Assembly (NCBI GenBank): GCA_020152595.1
Contig: JAIGNY010004489.1
Location: forward strand, 212,501 to 276,500
From: Chiridota heheva
Lineage: Eukaryota; Echinodermata; Holothuroidea; Apodida; Chiridotidae
DNA length: 64,000 bases
Direction: 5' to 3'
Below the pieces are notes generated by a model. That model was not told the DNA's origin, did not search any database, and saw only the letters and a list, made by a program, of their open reading frames with translations. Both the position numbers and the translations under genes were made by a program. Shown here in pieces: positions 41,901-53,900 of the stretch. Each line of letters starts with the position of its first letter. Positions within the stretch are counted from its first letter, which is position 1.

Positions 41901-44900
41901 CAGTTTTTCTACAGCTATGCAGACAGATACGCCGATCATCAAAGCACAAGTACATCATTTGCAGCTCCTGCTCCTCATTCAGCTGTTAAAAAATTGGCAA
42001 TGGTTGAATGGTGCTCGCCGTCCTTCGAAGAGGACGTTAAGCCGTCGGTCCTGATGGTAGGACAGTCACACCCTACTTGCTTCTCTGAACACTTCTCGAA
42101 AAGAGTAGGGTAAAAACCAGGTGTTCATCCACTTCCGTCCCGGTCGCACGAGACTGGCATCTGCTATGCAGGCTATAGCTTAGCGTCTATGCTTCATATA
42201 GGAGTCTTGCTGAGTTCCCGTAAGGGAGGATTGTGTACAAACAAATACAATATGACTTAAGTGATCAGTAATTTTGTCTGAAATGTTCTTCCAAGTTGAT
42301 GAACTTCATTTGCTGTGTAAAATATATATTTCCTTGGAGGGCATGTCACCGATGTTCTTTTCCTTTATACAGTATTTGTCAAAGGTAATAAGCACATATG
42401 AATGCAGGGAGGACGATGGAATCAAGTCGCACCTCAGGCCTGGATAAGCCAACTCACATCGGCTTGATGGTTTTGTACAATTATTGAATTCCTTGGGAGG
42501 GATCAAAGGTGTACAAGCCTGATTTTGTTTGGGGACAACACAAACTTAAATAAAGCAAGACATTTCAAGATTACCCATGTACTCTTGGACTGAACCCAGG
42601 AGTTAAAATTGCCATGAACTCGATTTAGGGGTTGCCCTTATCCTTGACTAAAGTTTAGTTACTGTAGTCGAAAACAAAATCCAAGGAATGATTTGGAACC
42701 AAAGATTTGCCCTCATTCCAGGGGCGTAGCCGAGAAGAGGGCTTGCACCCCCTGCCCCCTTTCAGAGGCCCTTCCCCCTTTCAGAGGCCCTACCCCCTTT
42801 CAGAGGCCCTTCCCCCTTTCAGAGGCCCTTCCCCCTTTCAGAGGCCCTTTCCCCTTTCAGAGGCCCTGTTCCCTTTTAGAGGCCCTACCCCCTTGCAGAG
42901 ACCCTTTCCCCTTTCAGAGGCTGTCCCCATTTCAGAGGCCCTTCCCCCTTGTTGCCACTCAAATGAAATGGCAGAATTAGTGTAATTGCCACTGCCCGCC
43001 ACGCCACTGCCTCCACGCCACTGCCTCGCCACGCCACGCCACGCCACTGCCCGCCACGCCACTGCCCGCCACGCCACTGCCTCGCCACGCCACTGCCTCG
43101 CCACGCCACTGCCTCGCCACGCCACTGCCTCGCCACGCCACTGCCTCGCCACGCCACTGCCTCGCCACGCCACTGCCCGCCACGCCACTGCGCCACGCCA
43201 CTGCCTCGCCACGCCCACGCCACTGCCTCGCCACGCCACTGCCTCGCCACGCCACTGCCTCGCCACGCCACTGCCTCGCCACGCCACTGCCTCGCCACGC
43301 CACTGCCCGCCACGCCACTGCCTCGCACGCCACTGCCTCGCCACGCCACTGCCTCGCCACGCCACCGCCTCGCCACGCCACTGCCTCGCCACGCCACTGC
43401 CTCGCCACGCCACTGCGCCACGCCACTGCCTCCACGCCACTGCCCGCCACGCCACTGCCTCAATCCAGGGTTTAATCATTATCTCATGACCTTACCTCAG
43501 CAATATCTTTAGCTGGTTGAATCCTTACAAGCTGGAACCAATAAACAGCTGAGTGAATTGCTCAAAAGCTGCTCAAGGACAATGGCAATACAACAGTACC
43601 ATTTGGAAATTGGAATATTCAAACCCAGTATCTTCTGCACTGACCTCTGCCATTGATGAAGAATTTGCATTGAACCTACATTTCTACTCAAAATTATAGT
43701 AAAGCAAAAACAAACATAAAACAAAAGGAACTTTTAAAATGACAAAAATGTATTTTAAGCCCTGCAGAAAGTATATCAAAAAAATACAATGTGGTGAACA
43801 TTTGGAGAGGAGATTATTGGTTCATTTATTTCATTTCAATAAGGTTTGGTTGTATATCAAAAGGTTAAACCAGTTAGCATGGTAATTTGGGGTATACACT
43901 GATTGATGTGGCAGAGGCTTAACAGTAATAGCATCACATAATAAAACATGCAAGAGCTTTTCAACAAATATCATTAAAAATCAAACTAATTTGGTGCTTT
44001 TTGGATTCATTGTAGTGTAATTATCTGAACAATATTACTGTTCTAATGTTACAACACTAGCACCTGAAACTTCAAAGTAAATACTTTTGGGAGGCAAACT
44101 TTGCCAGGCAAGCATGAAAAAACAACACTTTTTACATCTTGAAATAAAACAGGTATTTTTAAGGATGCACTTCCAAGAAATACTAAATCACACTGCACAG
44201 GAGTCAGTCTCGAAAATAAAGGTCAGGGTATTTAAACCCAACATGTCCTTCAGATGAAAATGTAGTTCTGATTTTTAGCACAGCACATGATGGTAGAATT
44301 ACACGATTGTGTTTGCCAAGATAGTCCCTGCACCATCTTACCAGTCCCAATATGCAGTATCATCTGAGGAGATACAAAAAGAAAATAAGCATTAACAAAA
44401 GAACAATGAAATAACTTCTTGAATGAATCCCATTTTTCTTTCCATCAGTATCAACCTTTATGTTCATCCCCATGGTATCTTTGCCTACAATGCAAAGGAA
44501 ATTGACGTATATATGTGGTTTTTAGGTACTGTATAAAATGATAATTTTGCATGTCTCTGAGATAAATGATATATTCCTTAGTATGGTATGGTAAAGTACA
44601 ACATGCCTTATTTTTAATGAATGCTGGCCTTCAGGATCTGCCCTCTCAAACAAACATTGAAAGAGAAAAGAAAATTTGACCTTTCAAGGAGCTGTACCTC
44701 CCAAGAAATTACACAATAAAAAGCCATGACCTTAATCAACAAAGGGTTATATGAAACAATGCTTGGATGGAAAATTTTAGGATGCTTTGTAATTAATTCC
44801 CACTTAAGGTAAATTTTAAAACATGGGGAAGATCTTAAAGCGTCACTATACATTATTTTTAATTAAATCGTATTAGTATAAAAATAAATTAAAAAAACTG

Positions 44901-47900
44901 CAAAAACAGATAAATAAAACATCAAGAAATGTTTAGCTTATTTAATTGTACTACATTATATGTATTATCTTAATTTTATCCTCAAATAATCTCAAACATA
45001 TCACACCCGCTAAAATGTTATAGCCCAAATGGTAGTGTTTTGAATTTTGACCATACCTTGGAGAGCTCGTCAGACAATTTTTACGGAATGAAAAGTAGTC
45101 CAAAATACTTGAATAACTAAAATCACTTTAAAAACAGTTTTTGAAGACATGGATGGGCTTCAAACATCGATTCTAGTCATTGTAGGCAAGAAAAAGGTAA
45201 AATGGTTTCATTTTCATAAAGATCTTAAAACTGAGATTTTCCTATACTTTTACACCTTGCTGAAAACAGCACAGGAGCTGAGGAGGGTATAGGATTTTGT
45301 AGTACCCTTGGACGGCCAGCCATCACCAACGGCAGCCATAATAACACGGCTTGATTAGTCCGACGGTACTACTAGTACGTTAATTATCTTAGTTATTTTT
45401 CAATCATCAATTTTCTACGTGTGAATTTTTATAAACATAAGAATTGCACCTAATAGCACATAACAACCCTCGTACGACAATCCCAATGACAACAGTACTG
45501 AGGGATGTGTATAATAACCAGGCCAAGTACTAGGCCTACTAGTACTAGCTCGAGATTCCTCTAGCTTTGATGGTGTGCAAAATGTCAGAAATGGATGCCT
45601 AACTCACTTTCAGAGGAATCTCGGACTAGCATTTAGTACTAGTGCCACCACTACTACTACCTGGTATTACTATTAGGCCTAGCCTACGCCTACCAAACAA
45701 AAACTTTTTGAGTAATTCTCGCAAAACTACTATACGAGGCTTCACTGTCTCTTGACCTAACCCAGGGTTTCAATTTTCATCGCGGAGGGGATTAATCTTT
45801 GCCAAAAGAATTGAGAAATTTCACCCATCTCAAAACACGCATAATCAAAAAAGTATCTCACCATGTAGGTTATTAACAATTTGTTGGAGTCTCTTGATGC
45901 GAACATGGTCGAATTCTTCGGCCTCCTGTGCATCGCCTTCCGGCTCAAATTGGTACGGGGCAAGGCCGATAATTTCACCTTCTACCTCTTCATTTTCATC
46001 AGAAACATTTGATTCTCCTTCATCAAAACTTAAGAAAGAACATTATAATACAAGATCTATTTCGCTATCAGACGAAAAACTGGAAGAACGCCTTTTGTCC
46101 GTCGCCATTGTCGCAAGAAAGTACAGTGTTATGTGTCTCCAGTGGCTGGCCAGCTCTGCCTTACGCCCGAACTTACGTCACAGGCTTATTTGTCACGTGA
46201 CAGGCATTTTCATCGTTAGCTACGTAGCGTGTGATTTTGCTGCATATTTCTGTCGATATTTGCACCAATTTTTACGATTTTTTCGGGAATTGGTATTATA
46301 ATTATGTGATTTTATATTACTAGAAGTTATTATTTTAAGTTTTTAGCCAAAATCGATGACCATGTCATGCCCTCTTTAAGTAAATCCTTTCTTGAGCCAT
46401 GTAGGCCAATAAAGTGAGTGCTAATCCATGGTGCACAAGATATCTGGATGCAGGGAGTTGCCATTTTAAAATGGAAACTCCCAGCTAGATGGCACATCAG
46501 TCCAGCGCATGTACACTTTTTGTAACTAGCACTCATTTATTCCATCTGAGTAAATTGAAGCAAGTGAGTTAAAGCGTCTTGCTCAAGAAAACCTTGTACA
46601 ACTATGGTGGAAATTGAACTCGATGTCTTTTGAAAATGAATTTGAATTAAAACCACTGTGTTCAATAATTAAAAATTAATGTTGAGGCTGAGTTTTTATT
46701 GCGTATTTAATGCATGGTGTATTTAATGCCCGTGCAATGCAGTTGCATTAAACACGCATACAAACACAATACCAAAACATTATTCTTTTTATAAAATTTC
46801 CGTGTTAGATTGTTTAAAATGCATAAAAAAGATTTTTTTTAAAATGAAAAACAAGAAACGTTTACATACATTTTTTCACTTTGCTAAGAAATTTACCTGT
46901 TGTATAAATGGACTAAACCAAATACTGAAGGCCTTGCATTATGTGAATTTAATACACCTGACAATGCAAATACTCCATAGAAATTTTATAATACATCATG
47001 CAAACCAAATATACAGAGACTTGCAAATAGTAAGTATGAGAAAATGTAATAATAGATAATAAGAATTTTCATTAGGCTTTTGAAAAAATGAAATGTTGAA
47101 AACATGTCCTGAAATTACTACCAATCTGACATCAACTTGGCACGTATGTATATACATGCATGTGCAATCCCTTGAACTGCACAAAAGCATTGTACAGCAT
47201 GCACATGCTTGATGCTACAGTACAATGGAAGCCCAAATAGTTAAGACAAAACCCTCTTCCCCTTGTTCAATGTTGGCATAGCTCATGTAGTGGCTCTTGC
47301 AAAGCCCACTTATTCCTTGAAATGAAATTTTTCTATTGTACTACCTGGCCTGCATATTCAAACACTAGGGCAAAATATCCCTTACACCCGTTTTTTCTTT
47401 TATATTCATATCTTAAGTTTTTTTAAACTAATTTATTCAATTAATGTATCAAAAATTGATCTTTTCTAGTGTCAACTGGCCCCTCCAAGTGTCAACTGGC
47501 CCCTCCAAGTGTCAACTGGCCCCTCCAAGTGTCAACTGGCCCCCTGCAAAAAAAGTGAATAACCTTCAGCAAGATAAATACAATAATGTATGAGACTTCA
47601 ATGAACACATTAAAAGTAGAAGCGTGGACCCAAAATTTGCGCTGCTAAGAAATTAAATTTTCTATGTGTGTGTCGTTTTCGTTGTCAAAAATAGAAATAA
47701 ATTCTTTAATTTCTCCTCTTTTTATCCTATAATAAATTCACAGAGGCATGATATAAACTAATTTATTCAATTAATGTATCAAAAATTGATCTTCCCTAGA
47801 GTCAACTGGTCCCTCCAAGTGTCAACTGGCCCCTCCAAGTATCCAGGCCCCCTGCAAAAAAGTGAATAACCTTCAGCAAGATAAATACAATAATGTATGA

Positions 47901-50900
47901 GACTTCAATGAATACGTTAAAAGTAGAAGCAAGGTGAACCCAAAATTTGCGCTGCTAAGGAATTACATTTTCTTTGCTTTTATTGTTTTCATTGTCAGAA
48001 ATATAAATAAATTCTTTGATTTCTCCTCTTTTTATCCCATAATAAATTCACAGAAGCTTGATATTTACTTATTCAGATATTTATTGAAGAAAAAAGTAGT
48101 TTCATTTCTTTCTTCAAACTGTGTACACCCCGAAATTCATGCACCAATGATAAACACGAAACTTTCAGCAGCTGTACCAGTAAGTGTAAAAAGACTTGAG
48201 CAAAAATATGGGAAGAAAAATATGACAAATATTTTCAAAGTGCCTATCATTGAAAATATAGTCAAGTTTTATTTAAAGTTTCACAAATTTACAGTTGAAA
48301 TCATGAATTTCATGTTACCTTTTATCAAAGTAGGAGAAATATTAAGCTGCATGAACTTCATGCCTGCACGAACTTTGGGACACTCATTATACTATAACCA
48401 TCATAAGAGTGTATCTATATGACTTTAACCAATTAAAAAAGAAGGTTTTGTATTTGACCATGGCCATGGAAAGAAAGTACCTCTTTACACCTACTGAAAA
48501 TTCCTTCGACCTAGCAACTCTTGACTGAAGCAACAAAAGCAAAAGATTCAATAATTTACCATATACATATATCTATAAATAATTTTACATTTTTGTCAAA
48601 CCAAACAATTCTCATTCACGTTGCATCCACCCACGATCCAATCTGTTTTCATATCATGCAAGTGCCAACATCCGTCCACATAATTCTTTTCTCAATGTTG
48701 CATACCTTTGGGCATTCTGAACTCTAAAATTAAATTAAAACCTGTATGTTGACTTACTGGTTTATCACATCCTATATCTTAGTTTCAACATTGAACTACG
48801 TTTGATGTGATAACAAGCATTTGTGGGAATACATGGCTAGTGATGACTTCTAGTGGAACAAAGTACATTTTTTTTTTAATGTGTGCCATTGCACCTGGTC
48901 TAATGCTGCATGTGGTAAACATTCAAACATGTACGTATACTGCATGTTCAGTGCAGCTGTTTATTATGGCTTAAACATAGTTTGCAGTTTTGAAGAACTA
49001 CAACGAACTTAGTGAACTTGAATTAAAAATCTACTGCACCTAAAAGAACATTAATCTATTTTTCACAGACCTCCTTGGTGTAGATAGAGGTTAGTGCTTT
49101 GTCCTCTCCCCAGCACGTCACGGGTTTGTATCCTGGTGGGTCTGCAACCAGTGAGTTTACAACTGGTTATCAAAGGCCGTGGCCGTCTTGATATAATGTC
49201 CAGCACTGGATGCTTTCAGGAAGTTAAACCTTGCTATGCTATGCTCTAAAAGCTGGGGGCTATATGTAGTACAGAAACAATCAGCTACAAATTGGCTATT
49301 TCACTGCCGTCTGAATTTTAAGGCCTTAGTATGTAAATTTGTTGACATAGTATACAGTATGAACAAAAAGACCTCTTCATTATCTGATGTTATTCTTATC
49401 ATTCATCCGCCATGTTTCGAAGGGGAGTAAGTGATCTTTGCCAAAAGGTTTTGAATCTCAGCCCTATCCCAATCAAAAAGGCAATCTCCAGTAAAGAAAT
49501 ACAGAAAGATTTGTCAGCTGTCTTCCTGTTCAAACATCACAAATTTGCATACATAAAAATCTCAAACTTTTGATCAGCCACAATCCTGAAACTATACACT
49601 GTATACAAATACAAATACAAAAATATCATTGTGCTATCCAAGACCTTTAAACTGCATTTTCTTTCAACAAAAATCTTTACAATGATTTTTTTTCCCTGAT
49701 ATTTTGTAGTTTTAAAAGCATATTTTGTAGCTTTAAAAGCATAGTAAAACCAAATACAGTAAAGTAACTACAATCAATCACCTGAAGAAATCAACTGTTA
49801 AAAAAAAAACATTTAATAAAAGAAGTCAACTAAAATGTCTTTAAAAATACATTAATAGTTGTTGAAAAAGTGAGGATGATGGCGCCAATCTTTTACAGTA
49901 GACTTTCCACACCAGTCATTTCTACACAAAACCAGACAAAACTTATCAACTTAAAAGTTTCTTTTCCATTTTGTTTAAGTCCGATTTCGTTTAAGATGAA
50001 CTTGCTTCACCTCTCTGAGAGTCACAAGTCTTATGTATCAATAGGATTAGCAATGATGATTGGTTACTTAAGGGAAAGAAGACAAGCACTTGAACCTGAG
50101 GAAAAACTATTAAACAGGAAATCCTGCCAACCAACTTATCTACCTACTGTAGTGTAGTGGTTATCATACCTGTCTACAGACCACGAGGCCCTGGGTTTAA
50201 GCCTGGATTGGGTAGACATGCCAGACATGAAAAGAACAACATAAAAGCCAAAAAAATAAGTTGAAAATAACCATTATACAGCTTTTTTAAATATTCGGCC
50301 CAAATTGGTCAAGAAAGTATGCAAATTAATACTAATCAGCTACATACCGCTACAATTTTTATTTACATTATCAAAATCCCCCAATTTCCCATGTTTTGAA
50401 TTAAAGTTAGTCATACAGTACATCAATCTGCATATTTATCATGAAAAAATATTTTAGAAGGCATGTGCAGTGCAGTACCTGTAAATAGATCAATTTGAAG
50501 AACCAAAATGTATAAAAAATACATAATCGAATTGCTTGGACATGCATTGAACTTACAAAATCTCAACTGAACCTTTTTTTAAATATTTTTAGAACTGGAA
50601 AATTTGATTAGCCATAACTCAAATTAAATATTTGTTCAAAATTTAAGAACTATTCTACTCAGAATCAGTGGCTTAGCCAGCATCACAACTTAAGTCAGTC
50701 TCACCTGGGGGAAACCTGTTTTAACTAACAGTGATGAGCAATTATCATACATGCAGTTTAAAAGGAATTGTATGAAAGGCTCAGTGGCGGGAAACGAACA
50801 AAATATTGGGGGACAATGAATTGTGCTGAAGCTGAAGTAGCGCAAATCAAAGAACATGGAGTCCAGGGGCCTGCTTAAGGGAAAGCACTGGTGGGGGCCA

Positions 50901-53900
50901 AAGGATAAAGCCCTCAGAAGTCCTGCGATTTTAGGCATATCTGTGGTTAGAATCATGCCAAAAAACACATTCAAGTTGCTTAAAACAGCTTGCAAATCTG
51001 CCTTGATGTGTGGTGGTACCCCCACAAAAAGATCAAATTTCATACTTTAAGAACATATGTTTGGAAGCTAAACATGACATAAGCCACCACTTTTTTTCAC
51101 TATAAATATGACCCTCATCCTCCCACCCCTCCCCCTCCCCAAGCTCCCCCCGCTTTAACACCACTGGAAAGGCTGGTCAACTTTACTGTTGGGAAATTTT
51201 CCTTGTCCCCATCTTGCTTTGCCACTCCGTACATCTCAACGTTGTTTTTTTTATGATCAATCAGATTTGTCTTTCCTTTACAACAAATAAATGATAAATG
51301 TTGTTCATGTTTACATACAGTAACCAACCATTCTTCAAATTCATTTCATGTGTAAATGGCTCATGACAACATGTTTTGGGCAGGCAATCACTGTTAACCA
51401 ACGGCTTTAACCTGAGGCATATTGCGAAAAATTCTTCTTAAGTGTACAGGAAATGTACATATAATTCCAAATCCTTTCAACCTTGATATCTTGTCTCCAG
51501 GTGTCTTTTTTTGGTTAAATATCAGTTTTTATTTTAAAATAAAACTGTATTCTTAAATTGTAACTGAAATTGAAGAAGTCACACACTTAAAACTATACAT
51601 GCTTTCTTCTGCATGTGTACCTATGAGAGCTAAAAAAAAAGTTGTTTGTTTACTCTCCTTGCCAAAAAATAGGGGTGGTACTCAAAAAAAAATGTTTTTG
51701 TACTTTTAAAAGTCCCTACACTTGCAAAAATCCCTACAAATTCCCACAAAAATGGCGGTGGCAACCATTTTCTCCTGTTGACTGTTACTGTGGAGAAAAT
51801 GAAGCTCAATGCCCAAGAACTTGTGATTGACTGACAGAATACAAAGTCCTGCCTGTTTGTAACGAGTGTGTCAGGTAAGGGAAAGAAAATCCCGAATCTC
51901 ACAAAAACATCAGTGAGATATGAAAATTGAGCAAAATAAAAGGAACCAACAATCTGAAAATAAAGTGAAGTGTTTTAGTTCTGTTTCATAAGTGTGCTGG
52001 ATACTATGAACCGGTGATTCTTAATAGGTGGCCCGCAGGCAAAATCTAACCCACCAGACAATCCAATCTGGCCCGCCAACAATAGTTGTAGTGGTAAGAA
52101 ATCTGGCCCGCGAACAATAGTTGTAGTGGTAAAAAATCTGAATGACATTGGTAAAAATCCCAAAATACTCATTTATTTTGGTTTTTCCTATGCAGATCTG
52201 CGTACTACTGTATAACATTGCAGCTTAAGTTATGTAATGGGCAGACTTGCGGATTGTCAAAGGAAGGCTGATAAGAGAACTGCCAACATCTGGCATACAT
52301 CCTTCTTATCATGTGCGCTCTCAGCTTGTTTGTATTTAGGGATTATTTTGACGGTTTTTCTTTGCCATGTGACGCTGGTTTTGCAACGCGATTGGCCCGC
52401 GGCCTGAGGCTGTTGTGAAATGATAGCCCTTGGAAAAAATTAATCAAGAACCCGTCCTATAAACCCTGAGTGAGCCAGTGTTGTGTCGAAAGTGTCGTCA
52501 GAAAATATTCCATTTCAGTGATCAGTAGAAAAAAAGAACGAAAGAAAAACATTTCACCGCCCACCCCTCCCTTACAATTTTCCACCCGCCCCTCCCTTTC
52601 AAGTTTTTACCCGCCCCTCATTACAATTTTTTACAAGAAAGGGCAAACAAACAATTTTTGTAGGCCTTATTTTTCTACCCATACTTCATATAAACGTTAA
52701 AATTGGACATATTTTATGAGAGTTGAGAGATGCCACAAATAATTCAAGGGTAGCTCTGACTTTAGATGTGTGTTTACGTACCCAGCGATCCTTAAACTCC
52801 TTTAAATCAGCTTTTAAAAGATATCTCTTAAATAATTATTGACCTCTTTATGCATCCCTTCCATTGGCAAGGTGGTGTGGGTGGGATTAAGTAATTAAGT
52901 GTTGATTATTTTTTCTTTGTATTGGGTGGCCTGGAATTCAAATAAGCACTGCTTCCTCCATGTCTCCTCTGCATATTTGTTATCATGTAAATAATTGCAC
53001 ATAAAATTAATCATGCGTATTTATTTAATAACATATGCTGCTCTGTATATTATCAATTACCTCTGTGCATTTTTTTTTTTGTGCACATTATAATATTTGT
53101 CACATGTTATGTTGCAGAAATAAATAAAAAAATAAGACACCAGATAGGGAAAGAGAAAAAAGGTCAAAGACATGGAGATGGAGGTGAATGGTAGAGGAGG
53201 GAGAGAGAAAAACATGGATGGGGAAGCTGGAATCAGGTGAGGGAAGTGGCACACTTGAGGATAAGGAAGCAGTGAGTGAGTGAGTTGCATGTTGTTAGCA
53301 GCCCTAATTGCTATTTCATGTTTTGTTCATTGCTTACCTTCCACCTGTGTAGCTTCCTTATGTAGTGTATACCAGAGTATTAGCTAGACAAGTTTGAGTG
53401 CTGAGTTCCAGTGATAATCCAAGGTGACCTCCTAGACCCCCTTCCCCTCCCATGAAGAACTGTTCAAATATAGTCCACTTCTATTGACAAATTGTCAATG
53501 AAAAAGTTTTTTTTTAATCGGAATGGTTGAAGAATTTGTAAAATATTTTTTATGTGCAATGGATATTCAACTGTCAAAGTGCCCTCCCCTCCTCCCCAGA
53601 AAAAGTACAAACATATGCCGGAAACTCTTCTCTTCAGCCCAGCGCCACCCACGTAGCTAGAACCCTGGTGTATACTAATTCTGCATAAGCTCAATTTATA
53701 CAAAAGGATGGAAGTTTAAATAAATACGGTGACCTGACAATGTTTACTGTTTGTCTTTCAGTGTTAGCAAGAAGGAGATGTCTTGTCAGATATGAAAACA
53801 TAGCACATACCTTTAAAGGTATGTTATAATATGACCACCAAATGGTTACTCTCTTTGTCATTTACAAAGGGCAAAAAGTTAAATCTTACAGTGCACCAAT

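Larger units (their letters stand above)
38050..46380. mobile_element. Candidate 8.3-kb composite DNA transposon (THAP + P2RX7-C relics)
   Basis: The left tip (38050-38073) reads TTAAAGAGG then ACATGACATGGTCA. The reverse complement of the right tip (46357-46380) reads TTAAAGAGG then GCATGACATGGTCA. TA precedes the left tip at 38048-38049 and follows the right tip at 46381-46382, a possible 2-bp target duplication. Just inside each end is a decayed gene pointing inward: a THAP-domain relic on plus and a P2RX7-C-like relic on minus. No DDE transposase core was found between them. Later insertions (40183-41212, 41822-42240, two minisatellites) lie inside. Two separate elements sharing tips is the alternative. 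Confidence 0.55.

Noticed and set aside
42838..43489. Long ORFs of up to 213 residues on both strands
   Set aside because: They are produced by the 16-bp and 20-bp minisatellites, all frames are open, and there is no non-repeat domain.
45894..46301. 135-residue ORF on plus
   Set aside because: Antisense of the P2RX7-C-like first exon.
47934..48422. 162-residue ORF on plus
   Set aside because: It starts within a 330-bp tandem duplication, is hydrophobic and Lys/Ile-rich as expected of AT-rich DNA, and shows no motif or splice context.
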